Below, in pieces: positions 8,938 to 17,632 of a stretch of 64,000 nucleotides of DNA. The notes beneath the pieces are model-generated. The model made no database searches and was not told where the DNA came from. It worked only from the letters and a program-made list of their open reading frames with translations. How positions within the stretch are numbered: the stretch's first letter is position 1; the number at the start of each line of letters is the position of its first letter. The stretch lies in NCBI GenBank assembly GCA_050942895.1, contig JBMNOE010000001.1, positions 1 through 64,000 on the forward strand, written 5' to 3'. The stretch comes from JBNRMR01 sp050942895. GTDB taxonomy: Bacteria; Bacillota; Clostridia; Christensenellales; UBA1750. The translations under genes and the position numbers were made by a program.

Positions 8938-9404
8938 GCTCTGAAATGGTCTGCCATTGAAGATGATATTTTGCATGTTCGACGCAGCATTGCTCAAAAC
9001 TCAGAGGAGAAGGCCGCGAAACGCCGCTCAAAAATAAAAGCTCCTGCCGCTCATTGCAGCTTCCGCTTCCTCTTAAATTAATATTGGAGGAACACAAGGC
9101 CCGCTATTCAGCCATTGAAGAATTTTCAGATGTTTGGCGCGTTTGCGGTGGCACAAACTGCCTCAGGGACACCACAATCAAAAAGCGCAACGCTGAATAT
9201 TCCTCGGCTGCCGGCTTGAAAAAGATTCGCATCCACGATTTTAGGCGTCCTCATGCTTCCCTGCTTGCCAGCGAAGGCATCAATATCCAAGAAGTGGCGC
9301 TAAGGCCCGGGCATTCTAATATTAAAATTGCTTAGCGCACCTACGCCCACCTCTACCCCTGCGCAGAAGAGCAAGCGGTAACGACTTCAAACAAAATCGT
9401 GTAA
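8938..9404 (+). pseudogene. Tyrosine recombinase (phage integrase) remnant
   Basis: Two frames together give the C-terminal half of a phage-type integrase. ALKWSAIEDDILHVR (about 8938 on) is in one frame. Near 9010-9030 the reading shifts to the frame with LPLPLKLILEEHK and KKIRIHDFRRPHASLL. That motif should be HDFRHSHAS, so the catalytic His position is altered. The motif GHSNI (normally LGHSNI) follows, then an in-frame TAG at 9333, then RTYAHLYP with the would-be nucleophile Tyr, ending at 9404. With a frameshift, an internal stop and a damaged HxxR motif it is dead. It ends about 60 bp from the 3' end of the tmRNA gene, a common integration site for such elements. Confidence 0.85.
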
Positions 9405-9434
9405 AAATCGTGCATGGCAAATTTAAGCATAAGA

Positions 9435-9458
9435 AAAACCGCCATTTACGGCGGTTTT
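9435..9458 (-). terminator. Terminator of tmRNA
   Basis: AAAACCGCC and GGCGGTTTT (9435-9443 and 9450-9458) form a 9-bp stem with a 6-nt loop just beyond the tmRNA 3' end. T residues follow on the minus strand. It is also symmetric enough to act on plus-strand transcripts from the integrase remnant. Confidence 0.8.
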
Positions 9459-9467
9459 CTTTTCACA

Positions 9468-9816
9468 TGGTGGAGATGAGGGGAGTCGAACCCCTGTCCG
9501 AAAACAAATCGAAAGGATTTTCTCCGAGCGCAGCCTGTGATTTTACATTCCCTCCGGCGAGCACCCTTACAGGCAGGTTCTCGCTTTCAGTAGCTTCATA
9601 ATTCCGGCCCGCCTCAAAGCTTTGGCGGGGTCGTTCCCCGTATCGCAGCGCCGATTGCTTAAGCTACGGGTGGCTTAAGGTCGACGTCACGGCACTAAGC
9701 CGCGAGAGCTAAATTATTGTTGTCGTTTAATTTAATTTTCCCGATTTTAGCGCAGCTCGGGACTGCGGCTCGCTTATCCAATCTCCTTCGTCCCCGTCGA
9801 ATCCGGAAACATCCCC
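9468..9816 (-). ncRNA. ssrA: Transfer-messenger RNA (tmRNA)
   Basis: The 349-nt RNA rescues stalled ribosomes and tags their products. The 5' end GGGGATG pairs with CATCTCC before the encoded ACCA. The 5' TTCCGGATTCGACGGGGAC is the canonical tmRNA signature, and the 3' part has the GAGTCGAACCCC (complement) T arm. The tag frame reads N-D-N-N-N-L-A-L-A-A then TAG (about 9690-9733), a normal proteolysis tag ending in LALAA. Aligned with the E. coli RNA, the triplet at the resume position is TTA, not an alanine codon; see findings. The promoter lies about 90 bp upstream, so the 5' end needs RNase P processing. Confidence 0.95.
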
Positions 9817-9864
9817 GGATAATTTTTAAATCTTTTTAGCTCCCTTTGAACTTGCCGGCGGCCC

Positions 9865-9912
9865 ATTGCCCGCCAGCCCGCAATTGCTTCGCAACTTGCT
9901 AAACTTATTATA
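9865..9912 (-). repeat. Promoter-leader repeat, single copy at ssrA
   Basis: From its -10 box the ssrA transcript begins TATAAT-N4-TTAGCAA-GTTGC, then ATTGCGGGC, then GGCGGG. The same blocks with nearly the same spacing occur in the tandem repeat at 17633-17893. About 36 of 48 positions match the second unit there. The similarity starts at the -10 box and runs downstream only. Confidence 0.65.
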
Positions 9913-9934
9913 TCATATTATAAATAATTGTAAA
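9907..9934 (-). promoter_or_regulatory. Promoter of ssrA
   Basis: On the minus strand, TTTACA (9934-9929) and TATAAT (9912-9907) are 16 bp apart in a very AT-rich setting. This is a strong sigma-A-type promoter about 90 bp upstream of the mature tmRNA. Confidence 0.7.
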
Positions 9935-10075
9935 ATGATAATTTTTTCTTTTGTATTTTTTACATGATATTCATTGCGCCGATGATATGAACCGTTGATT
10001 ACTCTTTCGGCCAAAGCTATAATGATAGCGTAGGGTGATTTTGCCCGCAGCAGCAATTACAGGAGGCGATCAAAA

Positions 10076-10684
10076 ATGCAGTTATTTGCAAGTGAATTGA
10101 TAAGCAGCGCCGTTCAAATACTCCTGTTTTCAGCCATTCCATTTATTTGGTGGCTTATATCGGCGCGCAGAAAAGAGGGCTTCTTAAGCTGGATAGGCCT
10201 TAAAAGGCCGGTTCCCCTAAAGGGCTTTACTCTCGTCTTTGTTTTGACCATACTGGCGTTTTCAGGCCTTTCCGCAATGGTTTTGCTGATGATGCACGGC
10301 ATCGAAACGGCAGCCTCGCAGTTCGCCGGCATGGGCCTTTCCGTCCTGCCTACCGCTTTGATCTACGCGTTTTTGACCACCGCCCTTTCGGAGGAAATAC
10401 TGTTCAGGGGCTTTTTATTAAAGCGCCTTTCAGGCCGCTTCGGTTTTACTGCCGGAAATATCGCCCAGTCAGCCCTTTTCGGGCTATTGCACGGGGTCAT
10501 GTTCTGCGGCGTGGCGGGCCCGTTAAAAGCTGCGATCATAACTGTTTTTACCGGCTCCATCGGCTGGTGCCTGGGGCATATAAACGAAAGAAAGGCCGGC
10601 GGCTCCATTATACCCGGCTGGGCCATCCACGGCGCTGCCAACCTGATTTCGTCCCTGGCGGCGATGTTCTCAATCTTCCAATAA
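10076..10684 (+). CDS. CPBP-family intramembrane metalloprotease
   Basis: This 202-residue membrane protein belongs to the CAAX-protease/bacteriocin-processing (CPBP, Abi) family. The diagnostic motifs are all present: SEEILFRGF (the EExxxR motif, Glu near residue 107), FGLLHGV with the first zinc-binding His, and AIHGAANL with the second. About six hydrophobic segments place the active site inside the membrane. A GGAGG site lies 9 bp before the ATG. It lies alone, upstream of the heat-shock operon and on the same strand. In Bacillota such proteins process peptides, give bacteriocin self-immunity, or cleave signalling proteins. Nothing nearby says which applies here. Confidence 0.85.
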   Translation: MQLFASELISSAVQILLFSAIPFIWWLISARRKEGFLSWIGLKRPVPLKGFTLVFVLTILAFSGLSAMVLLMMHGIETAASQFAGMGLSVLPTALIYAFLTTALSEEILFRGFLLKRLSGRFGFTAGNIAQSALFGLLHGVMFCGVAGPLKAAIITVFTGSIGWCLGHINERKAGGSIIPGWAIHGAANLISSLAAMFSIFQ

Positions 10685-10761
10685 TTTGCGCCTTTTCCGA
10701 AAGCTATAGTGCATTGCAACAAACCATGCAAAATTTTCTTCCCTTTTTACCCTTATATATA

Positions 10762-10790
10762 TTGACAGGAAAAGTAAAGAGTGATACATT
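10762..10790 (+). promoter_or_regulatory. Heat-shock operon promoter
   Basis: A perfect -35 TTGACA (10762-10767) is 17 bp from TACATT (10785-10790). The CIRCE operator begins 10 bp further on and covers the expected transcription start. Confidence 0.7.
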
Positions 10791-10799
10791 ATTCTTATA

Positions 10800-10826
10800 T
10801 TAGCACTCATCATGACTGAGTGCTAA
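10800..10826 (+). promoter_or_regulatory. CIRCE operator (HrcA-binding site)
   Basis: TTAGCACTC, nine spacer bases, GAGTGCTAA: an exact match to the CIRCE inverted repeat. It overlaps the start region of the promoter for hrcA-grpE-dnaK, so HrcA represses its own operon until heat shock. Confidence 0.97.
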
Positions 10827-10905
10827 CAGCGAAAGCTGAGCATACTTATTTAGAAAAGGAAACCATAGAGGCGAAAAGCCGAAAGCTGCGAAAGGGGGGA
10901 GCTTA

Positions 10906-11934
10906 ATGCCTCTTGATGAGAGAAAATACAAAATACTCAAAGCGATTATTGACGACTATATACTGACCGCCATGCCCGTCGGCTCCCGCACCCTTGCAAA
11001 ACAGCTTGATATCGGCCTTTCCTCTGCCACCATCCGCAACGAAATGAGCGATTTGGAGGATATGGGCTTTCTGGATCAGCCACATACCTCGGCAGGAAGG
11101 GTTCCTTCATTGCAAGCTTTTCGGCTCTATGTGGACAGACTGATGCGCATTGCCGCTGTGGGCAAGGAGGAGCGGGAATACATCCGCCAAAGAGTGAACA
11201 AGAGCAGCATGACCATGGACGACATCCTTTCAAATACCGCCCAGGTTTTAAGCGAGCTTACTGACTACGCTTCGGCGGTGATGCTGCCCAAGGCAAAGCA
11301 GCTTGTGTTCCAGCACCTGCAACTGGTGCCGGTCACCCCCACATCAGCTCTGGCGGTAATCGTGACCAGTGCGGGGGTGTTTAAGGATACCCTGATCAGG
11401 GTGCCCGAAGGCACCTCTCCCGATATGCTCCACAGGATATCCAACGCGCTGACTCATCTGCTCAGGGGCAAGACACCAAGTCACATTCCCAATGCTATAA
11501 AGAGCCTGCGCGAGGAACTGGCGGAGCACGCGCGCCTGGCGGAGGAAATCGTGGCGGGCATCGCTGAACAGGCCCAAAGGAGCCAACAGCAGGAAATATA
11601 TCTCGGCGGCAGGACAAACCTCCTTAAGTATCCCGAGTATAGCAATGCGGAAAAGATATTGCCCGTGCTTTCAGCCCTGGAGCCAAGAGGTTCTTTGGCC
11701 AATATATTATCAGCCAAGCAGAGCCTTCTGTTCCAGATATCAATCGGCCCGGAGATCGGCGCCAGCGAGATGAACGATTGCAGCCTTGTCACCGTCTCCT
11801 ACCAGGTTGGCGATGACTTTGTCGGCTCGATGGGCATCGTCGGCCCCGTCAGGATGGACTATGCAAGGGTGACGTCGGTTCTTATGCATATGCAAAAAAC
11901 GCTGAATGAAATGCTGAAAAACGAGGATCTGTGA
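10906..11934 (+). CDS. hrcA: Heat-inducible transcription repressor HrcA
   Basis: The 342-residue repressor binds the CIRCE element about 80 bp upstream and blocks the chaperone genes; GroEL/ES normally keeps it folded. The N-terminal winged helix (about 1-75) shows the family motif SSATIRNEMSDLEDMG and the PHTSAGRVPS segment. The rest is the GAF-like and dimerisation region, ending IVGPVRMDYARV. Length is normal. It is the first gene of hrcA-grpE-dnaK, preceded by an AAGGGGGGAG ribosome site. Autoregulation through CIRCE is the clear expectation. Confidence 0.97.
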   Translation: MPLDERKYKILKAIIDDYILTAMPVGSRTLAKQLDIGLSSATIRNEMSDLEDMGFLDQPHTSAGRVPSLQAFRLYVDRLMRIAAVGKEEREYIRQRVNKSSMTMDDILSNTAQVLSELTDYASAVMLPKAKQLVFQHLQLVPVTPTSALAVIVTSAGVFKDTLIRVPEGTSPDMLHRISNALTHLLRGKTPSHIPNAIKSLREELAEHARLAEEIVAGIAEQAQRSQQQEIYLGGRTNLLKYPEYSNAEKILPVLSALEPRGSLANILSAKQSLLFQISIGPEIGASEMNDCSLVTVSYQVGDDFVGSMGIVGPVRMDYARVTSVLMHMQKTLNEMLKNEDL

Positions 11935-12013
11935 TTTTACTGCATTTATTAATGTGGAAAAGTCATATGGAAAGATCAAAAGAAGATGAAGAAAATGTCA
12001 AAGGAGATTTCTA

Positions 12014-12604
12014 ATGGCAAAGAAGAAAAAGGAAGATATTAAGGACGAGATTAAAAAGGATAATAATGCGGAGCCGGAGCTTAAAGCTGAGCCCGAAACG
12101 GAAATCAACCCGGACGCGCAGGCTCAGGACCCGAATGACGATGCCTCAACCCGCCTTGAAGAAGCCCAAAAAAAATGCGATGAATATCTGCTGATGGCCC
12201 AGCGCGCTCAGGCAGACTTTGATAACTACAAAAGGCGCAACGAAACAGCCAAGTCCCAGGCATATTTAGACGGGGTATCCGATGCCCTTTCAGCTATACT
12301 GCCGGCTCTGGATAATTTTGACAGAGCGGTGGAGGCGATCGTCTCGGATGAAGCCAGCAACACTATGTTCGAGGGTGTGCTGATGGTAAAAAAGCAGCTT
12401 GACGGCATACTTGCCGCAAAGGGAGTGAGCATCATTCCCTCCGCAAAGGGCGATGCCTTTGACCCGGAACTCCACAATGCCGTGATGACCGCATCCCTTG
12501 AGGAGGGCTTTGAGGCGGGGCAAATTGCGGCGACATTGCAGAAGGGCTATAAGCTAAACGACAAAGTCATAAGATATGCCATGGTGAGCGTATTTAGTGA
12601 ATAA
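12014..12604 (+). CDS. grpE: Nucleotide exchange factor GrpE
   Basis: A 196-residue GrpE that releases ADP from DnaK. The first 45 residues are highly charged and probably disordered. A long coiled coil (about 45-110) with YLLMAQRAQADFDNYKRR and LPALDNFDRAVEA follows, and then the C-terminal beta wing with DPELHNAVM, which contacts DnaK. It lies 79 bp after hrcA and 83 bp before dnaK, all co-directional and behind CIRCE. The start is ATG with AAGGAG upstream. Confidence 0.96.
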   Translation: MAKKKKEDIKDEIKKDNNAEPELKAEPETEINPDAQAQDPNDDASTRLEEAQKKCDEYLLMAQRAQADFDNYKRRNETAKSQAYLDGVSDALSAILPALDNFDRAVEAIVSDEASNTMFEGVLMVKKQLDGILAAKGVSIIPSAKGDAFDPELHNAVMTASLEEGFEAGQIAATLQKGYKLNDKVIRYAMVSVFSE

Positions 12605-12687
12605 TAAGAAATAATAAGAATAAAAGGATAACAACACAAACTACTTAAAACTACTTGAATGTAAATATCATTTTTTGGAGGTAAAAT

Positions 12688-14508
12688 ATGGGAAAGATAA
12701 TCGGCATTGACCTTGGAACAACAAACTCCTGCGTGGCTGTTATGGAAGGCGGCGAGCCCGTCGTCATAACCAACAGCGAGGGCGCAAGAACCACCCCTTC
12801 TGTCGTTGCGTTCACAAACAGCGGCGAAAGGCTGGTGGGGCAGGTGGCAAAACGCCAGGCCATCACCAACCCTGACAAGACCATCATGTCAATCAAGCGC
12901 GAGATGGGCACATCCCACTCCGTCAAAATCGAGGGCAAGAACTACACCCCTCAGGAGATTTCCGCCATGGTGCTTCAAAAGCTGAAGGCAGACGCGGAAA
13001 GCTACCTGGGCGAAAAGGTGACCCAGGCGGTCATCACCGTGCCGGCATACTTCTCCGACAGCCAGCGCCAGGCCACTAAGGATGCGGGCAAGATCGCCGG
13101 GCTGGATGTTCTTCGGATAATCAACGAGCCCACAGCGGCTTCTTTGGCCTACGGCCTTGACAAGGGCGATTCCCAAAAGATTCTGGTCTACGATCTGGGC
13201 GGCGGCACTTTCGACGTTTCAGTGCTTGAAATTGGCGACGGCGTGTTCGAGGTTCTGGCAACCCACGGCAACAACCGCCTGGGCGGGGACGATTTCGACA
13301 AAAAGATAATGGACTGGATAGTCGCCGAGTATAAAAAGAGCGACGGCGTTGACCTTTCAAACGACAAGATGGCCATGCAGAGGGTCAAAGAAGCGGCTGA
13401 AAAGAGCAAGATTGAGCTTTCCAGCACTATGACGTCAAACATCAACCTGCCCTTCATCACTATGGATCAAAGCGGCCCCAAGCATCTTGACATGTCGATT
13501 ACAAGGGCTAAGTTCGATGAGCTTACAGGCGATCTGGTTCAGGCCAGCATAGATCCCCTCAGCAGGGCTCTTAAGGATGCGGGCCTCAGCGCCTCGCAGA
13601 TAGATAAGGTCATTTTGGTGGGCGGCTCCACCCGCGTTCCCGCAGTGCAGGAAGCCGTTAAAAAGGTCACCGGCAAGGATCCTTTCAGGGGCATCAACCC
13701 CGACGAATGCGTTGCCCTGGGCGCGGCGATACAGGCGGGCGTTTTGGGCGGCGAAGTCAAGGACGTGCTGCTGCTGGATGTCACTCCCCTTTCACTGGGT
13801 ATTGAGACCCTGGGCGGCGTTTTCAACAGGCTCATCGAGCGCAACACCACCATCCCCACCAAAAAGAGCCAGATCTACTCCACCGCCGCAGACGGCCAGA
13901 CTCAGGTGGAAATCCACGTGCTTCAGGGCGAGCGGGAAATGGCAGCCCACAACAAGACCCTGGGCCGCTTCAACCTGACGGGCATCGCTCCCGCGCCAAG
14001 GGGAGTTCCCCAGATCGAGGTCACATTCGACATCGACGCCAACGGCATAGTCCATGTTTCGGCGAAGGATCTGGGCACCGGCCACGAGCAGAAGGTGACC
14101 ATCACCGCCACCACCAACTTAAACGATTCGGAGATCCAAAAGGCCATAAAGGATGCGGAGCAGTTCGCCGATGAGGACAAGAAGCGCAAAGAGCTGGTTG
14201 AAGCCAAAAACCACGCGGAGAACATGGTCTACACCACTGAAAAGTCACTGGACGACATGAAAGAAAAGATTTCCCAGGAGGATAATGCCACCGTCCGCGC
14301 AGAGATCGACGAGCTTAAAAAGTTCCTTGAAACCAGCGAGGATGCTCAGGCCATAAAGGATGCCACCGAAAAGCTTGCCAAGGCCAGCTATGATGTGTTC
14401 GGCAAGGTCTACCAGCAGGAGGCGGCAAACCAGCAGGCCGAGGGCGGCGGGCAGCCTCCCCATGACGACGGCACCGTTGAGCCGGACTTTGAGGTGAAGG
14501 ACGAATAG
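12688..14508 (+). CDS. dnaK: Chaperone DnaK (Hsp70)
   Basis: The 606-residue Hsp70 binds and refolds client proteins in an ATP cycle driven by J-proteins and GrpE. All signatures are present: IGIDLGTTNSCVAV at the N-terminus, VPAYFSDSQRQATKDAG, NEPTAASLAYG, the phosphate loop DLGGGTFDVSVLEI, and VILVGGSTRVPAVQ. The substrate-binding domain starts near 385 with DVTPLSLGIETLGG. The C-terminus is the acidic DFEVKDE tail. A strong TTTTTTGGAGG site precedes the ATG. In most Firmicutes dnaJ follows at once; here the next gene is a GNAT acetyltransferase, so the J-protein must be encoded elsewhere. Confidence 0.98.
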   Translation: MGKIIGIDLGTTNSCVAVMEGGEPVVITNSEGARTTPSVVAFTNSGERLVGQVAKRQAITNPDKTIMSIKREMGTSHSVKIEGKNYTPQEISAMVLQKLKADAESYLGEKVTQAVITVPAYFSDSQRQATKDAGKIAGLDVLRIINEPTAASLAYGLDKGDSQKILVYDLGGGTFDVSVLEIGDGVFEVLATHGNNRLGGDDFDKKIMDWIVAEYKKSDGVDLSNDKMAMQRVKEAAEKSKIELSSTMTSNINLPFITMDQSGPKHLDMSITRAKFDELTGDLVQASIDPLSRALKDAGLSASQIDKVILVGGSTRVPAVQEAVKKVTGKDPFRGINPDECVALGAAIQAGVLGGEVKDVLLLDVTPLSLGIETLGGVFNRLIERNTTIPTKKSQIYSTAADGQTQVEIHVLQGEREMAAHNKTLGRFNLTGIAPAPRGVPQIEVTFDIDANGIVHVSAKDLGTGHEQKVTITATTNLNDSEIQKAIKDAEQFADEDKKRKELVEAKNHAENMVYTTEKSLDDMKEKISQEDNATVRAEIDELKKFLETSEDAQAIKDATEKLAKASYDVFGKVYQQEAANQQAEGGGQPPHDDGTVEPDFEVKDE

Positions 14509-14579
14509 TTTTAAAGGCATTTAGCGCGGGCCAAACCAAAACATGGGAATTAAGAGGCGAACTAAGCGGAGGTATCAGA

Positions 14580-15149
14580 TTGAACTTTGAAAGTATATTC
14601 GCTAAATCCCATAGCATTGTGGTAAGGCCCGCTCTTGCTGATGATTATGAGGCCTTTGTTGCGGGCTTTAGGTGCTGCGGCCCTTCAAAAAACAGATTTG
14701 ACGACGGCGGCTTCGACGCTTCATTCATGAGGGAGGACTGGTATTTAAAGCTGCTGAAGCGCCGCAGGAAAGAAGCCGACCGCGACTACTCATACATGCT
14801 GAACATATTTCGAAAGCAGGATGGCGTTTCTTTAGGTTACTGCGACATAACCACCCTTTTCAGGGAGGACTTTCAATTCGCTAAAATCGGCTACACCATA
14901 CACAATCCCTACTGGGGCAACGGGTATGCAACCGAGTGCGCTTTGGCGCTAATGAAAATTGGCTTTGACGATCTGCACTTTCACAGGCTTGAAGCCCATG
15001 TGAGCGCTGACAATCCCGCCTCAAAGCGAGTGCTTTTGAAGGCCGGCTTTCAATTTGAATGCACCAGAAAGAACTTTATATTGGAGGACGGCGTCTGGAC
15101 GGATCAGGAGATCTATTTCGCCAATAACCAAATCTGGAAGCCAAATTAA
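14580..15149 (+). CDS. GNAT acetyltransferase, RimJ/RimL type
   Basis: A 189-residue acetyl-CoA-dependent N-acetyltransferase. The family hallmarks are the splayed strand with YWGNGYATECALALM (the acetyl-CoA pyrophosphate loop) and HRLEAHVSADNPASKRVL near the C-terminus, which place it with the RimJ/RimL group that acetylates protein N-termini or small amines. Translation starts at TTG 14580, supported by GGAGG 7 bp upstream; no in-frame ATG lies near. It occupies the position where dnaJ usually sits and ends before a terminator, so it is probably the last gene of the heat-shock operon. The substrate is unknown. Confidence 0.85.
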   Translation: MNFESIFAKSHSIVVRPALADDYEAFVAGFRCCGPSKNRFDDGGFDASFMREDWYLKLLKRRRKEADRDYSYMLNIFRKQDGVSLGYCDITTLFREDFQFAKIGYTIHNPYWGNGYATECALALMKIGFDDLHFHRLEAHVSADNPASKRVLLKAGFQFECTRKNFILEDGVWTDQEIYFANNQIWKPN

Positions 15150-15161
15150 AAGCAATGAAAC

Positions 15162-15194
15162 AAGAGCAGGAGTCAAACTTCCTGTTCTTTTTTT
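15162..15194 (+). terminator. Terminator after the heat-shock operon
   Basis: AAGAGCAGGA pairs with TCCTGTTCTT (one G-U pair) around an 8-nt loop and is followed by a run of T residues. Confidence 0.85.
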
Positions 15195-15200
15195 GTTTAA

Positions 15201-15226
15201 GTTGATTTTGATTGATTTTGGTTGAT
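15201..15226 (+). repeat. Short tandem decamers before the GH95 promoter
   Basis: Three near-identical 10-bp units, GTTGATTTTG, ATTGATTTTG and GTTGATAAAA, run directly into the -35 box of the GH95 promoter. Ten-base spacing puts each unit on the same helix face, as expected for a multimeric activator or repressor site. Confidence 0.5.
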
Positions 15227-15250
15227 AAAAACATCGCAGAATGGTTTAAT
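15222..15250 (+). promoter_or_regulatory. Promoter of the GH95 gene
   Basis: TTGATA (15222-15227) and TTTAAT (15245-15250) are 17 bp apart, each one base from consensus. The start codon lies 43 bp downstream, behind AAAGGAG. Confidence 0.6.
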
Positions 15251-15292
15251 GGTTGTACACACAAAAAATGTTAAGCTCAAAGGAGTATAAGC

Positions 15293-17524
15293 ATGAATAA
15301 AAACAATCTGAAGCTTTGGTATGAAAAGCCGGCATACGACTGGAACGAAGCCCTGCCCCTGGGCAACGGCAAGCTTGGGGCGATGGTCTTTGGCGGGGTG
15401 GGCAAGGAGCGAATTCAGATAAACGAGGACAGCCTATGGAGCGGCGGACATATCGACAGGCATAATCCAGATTGCTTTGCTTCCTTGGGCGAAATTCGCG
15501 AGTTGCTGAAAAACGGCAATATTGAAAAGGCGGAAAGATTAGCGCTTTATTCTATGACGGGCAACCCTGACAGCCAGCGCTGCTATCAGTCTTTGGGCGA
15601 TATTCACCTGACATTGCATCTGCCGGAAGGCCAGCCGGAATGCTACAGCAGGCAGCTTGATCTTTCCGATGCAATCTGCCTGACCCGCTACCGCGTGGGC
15701 GGCGTCTCCTACAGCGTTCAGGTCTTTGCATCACAGCCGGACAATGTGATCGCCATTAAAATAGCCGCAGACAGCCCCGGCAGCCTTGGCTTTCATGTGA
15801 GGCTGGAGCGTCGGCGTCATGCGGACAGAAGCTGGAACGAAAGCGGAAACCGCATCGCCTGCGACGGCGGCGCCCCTGAACTTCGCTTTTGCTGCATGAT
15901 GGATGGCTCTTGCAATGGGGGCAAGCTCAGCGCCAAAGGCGATTATATCGTGGTTGAAAATGCGGACGAAGCGGTCTTGCTGCTGACGGCAGGCACCACA
16001 TTCCGCCATGAAAACCCCCATGAATATTGCCGGAAAACCCTCTCCCGCGCGGCGGAAAAAGGATATGAAAGAATTCTTGAAAGCCATTTGCAGGAATACC
16101 GCCCTTATTTCGAGCGCTCTTTCCTTGATATCGAAGGCGACGAGAGCGCTGAGGGCCTTCCCACAGACAAAAGGCTGGCCCTTTACAGCCAAAGCCCCTC
16201 AGACAGCGGCCTGATCGCCCTATATTATCACTTCGGCAGATATCTGCTTATATCATCCAGCAGGCCCGGCTCGCTGCCCGCAAACCTTCAGGGCATATGG
16301 TGCAAGGACTTCACGCCCCCATGGGACAGCAAATACACGATAAACATAAACACCGAGATGAACTACTGGCCGGCGGAGATTTGCAATCTTCCCCAGATGC
16401 ACGCGCCTCTTTTTGATCATCTCAAGAGAATGTACCCGAACGGGCGCGTCACCGCCCAAAGGATGTATGGCTGCGGCGGCTGGTTATGCCACCATAACAC
16501 CGATATCTGGGGCGACACCGCCCCCCAGGACAGCTATATTGCCGCCACATACTGGGTTTTGGGCGCGGCATGGCTCTGCACGCATATATGGGAGCATTAT
16601 CAGTATAGCCCCGATCTTGAGTTTCTCGATGAGCATTATTATTTGATCCGCGAAGCCTGCGTTTTCCTGCTTGATTATATGATAGAGGACGAAAAGGGGC
16701 GTCTTATGATCTCCCCAAGCCTTTCGCCTGAAAACACATATGAGCTGCCAAACGGAAGCAGCGGCCGCCTTTGCCGGGGCTGCGCCATGGACAGCCAGAT
16801 AATCCGCCACATCTTCTGCGCCTGCAAAGATGCTGCGGGTATATTGGGCAAGGATTATGAGCTTGCCGGAAAAATTGACGAAGCCCTGGCAAAAATCCCG
16901 CCGGTGCAGATAGGCTCAGACGGCCGAATAATGGAGTGGCTTGACGAGCATATCGAAAAAGAACCCGGGCATAGGCATATCAGCCATCTTTACGCTCTTT
17001 TCCCCGGCGGCGACGGCGTCTTTGACGATCCTCGCTCGCCCCATGCCCTTGCCGCAAGAAAAACCCTTGAGCAGCGCCTTATGCACGGCGGCGGACACAC
17101 AGGCTGGAGCAGGGCCTGGATAATCAACTTCTGGGTGCGGCTTCATGATGCCGGGAAAGTGCAGGAAAATATCGACCAGCTCCTGATAAAGTCCACTTTG
17201 CCGAACCTCTTTGATAATCATCCCCCCTTTCAGATAGACGGCAACTTTGGCGGCATAGCCGGAATCGCCCATTGCATAATGAGCAGCAGCGAAAACGCGG
17301 TCACACTTCTGTCCGCCTTGCCGCCACGCTGGAAAAGAGGCAGCGCCACAGGGCTTAGGGCCAAGGGCGGTCTTCAGGCTGATATAAGCTGGGATGAAGG
17401 CAGCATTGACGTTTCTCTGACAGCTTTTCAGCCCTATGAAGGCGCTCTCATTTACGGCGGCGATGAAACCCGGCTGAAACTAAAGGCGGGGCAATCGCTG
17501 AAGTTTTCCTTCGCAATTAAATAA
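15293..17524 (+). CDS. GH95 alpha-L-fucosidase (inverting)
   Basis: The 743-residue protein matches GH95 over its full length. The N-terminal beta domain starts WNEALPLGNGKLGAMVFGG and INEDSLWSGG. The (alpha/alpha)6 barrel has TININTEMNYWPAE near 350, with the asparagines that help activate water. MEWLDEH near 547 carries the likely general acid Glu, and QIDGNFGG near 648 the conserved Asp. HTGWSRAW is also conserved. Characterised GH95 enzymes invert alpha-1,2-fucosyl or alpha-L-galactosyl links in milk, mucin or xyloglucan glycans. No signal peptide is seen, so it is predicted to be intracellular. It is transcribed alone from its own promoter; no transporter is adjacent. Confidence 0.93.
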   Translation: MNKNNLKLWYEKPAYDWNEALPLGNGKLGAMVFGGVGKERIQINEDSLWSGGHIDRHNPDCFASLGEIRELLKNGNIEKAERLALYSMTGNPDSQRCYQSLGDIHLTLHLPEGQPECYSRQLDLSDAICLTRYRVGGVSYSVQVFASQPDNVIAIKIAADSPGSLGFHVRLERRRHADRSWNESGNRIACDGGAPELRFCCMMDGSCNGGKLSAKGDYIVVENADEAVLLLTAGTTFRHENPHEYCRKTLSRAAEKGYERILESHLQEYRPYFERSFLDIEGDESAEGLPTDKRLALYSQSPSDSGLIALYYHFGRYLLISSSRPGSLPANLQGIWCKDFTPPWDSKYTININTEMNYWPAEICNLPQMHAPLFDHLKRMYPNGRVTAQRMYGCGGWLCHHNTDIWGDTAPQDSYIAATYWVLGAAWLCTHIWEHYQYSPDLEFLDEHYYLIREACVFLLDYMIEDEKGRLMISPSLSPENTYELPNGSSGRLCRGCAMDSQIIRHIFCACKDAAGILGKDYELAGKIDEALAKIPPVQIGSDGRIMEWLDEHIEKEPGHRHISHLYALFPGGDGVFDDPRSPHALAARKTLEQRLMHGGGHTGWSRAWIINFWVRLHDAGKVQENIDQLLIKSTLPNLFDNHPPFQIDGNFGGIAGIAHCIMSSSENAVTLLSALPPRWKRGSATGLRAKGGLQADISWDEGSIDVSLTAFQPYEGALIYGGDETRLKLKAGQSLKFSFAIK

Positions 17525-17632
17525 GGCGGGAAGCAATCGAATAAAATACGGGAAAGAGTACGGGAAAGAATCGGAGAAACGGGCGATGAAGTGCCGCGCC
17601 TTTTCCAAGCAAGATTCATTGCGAAGAATGCG

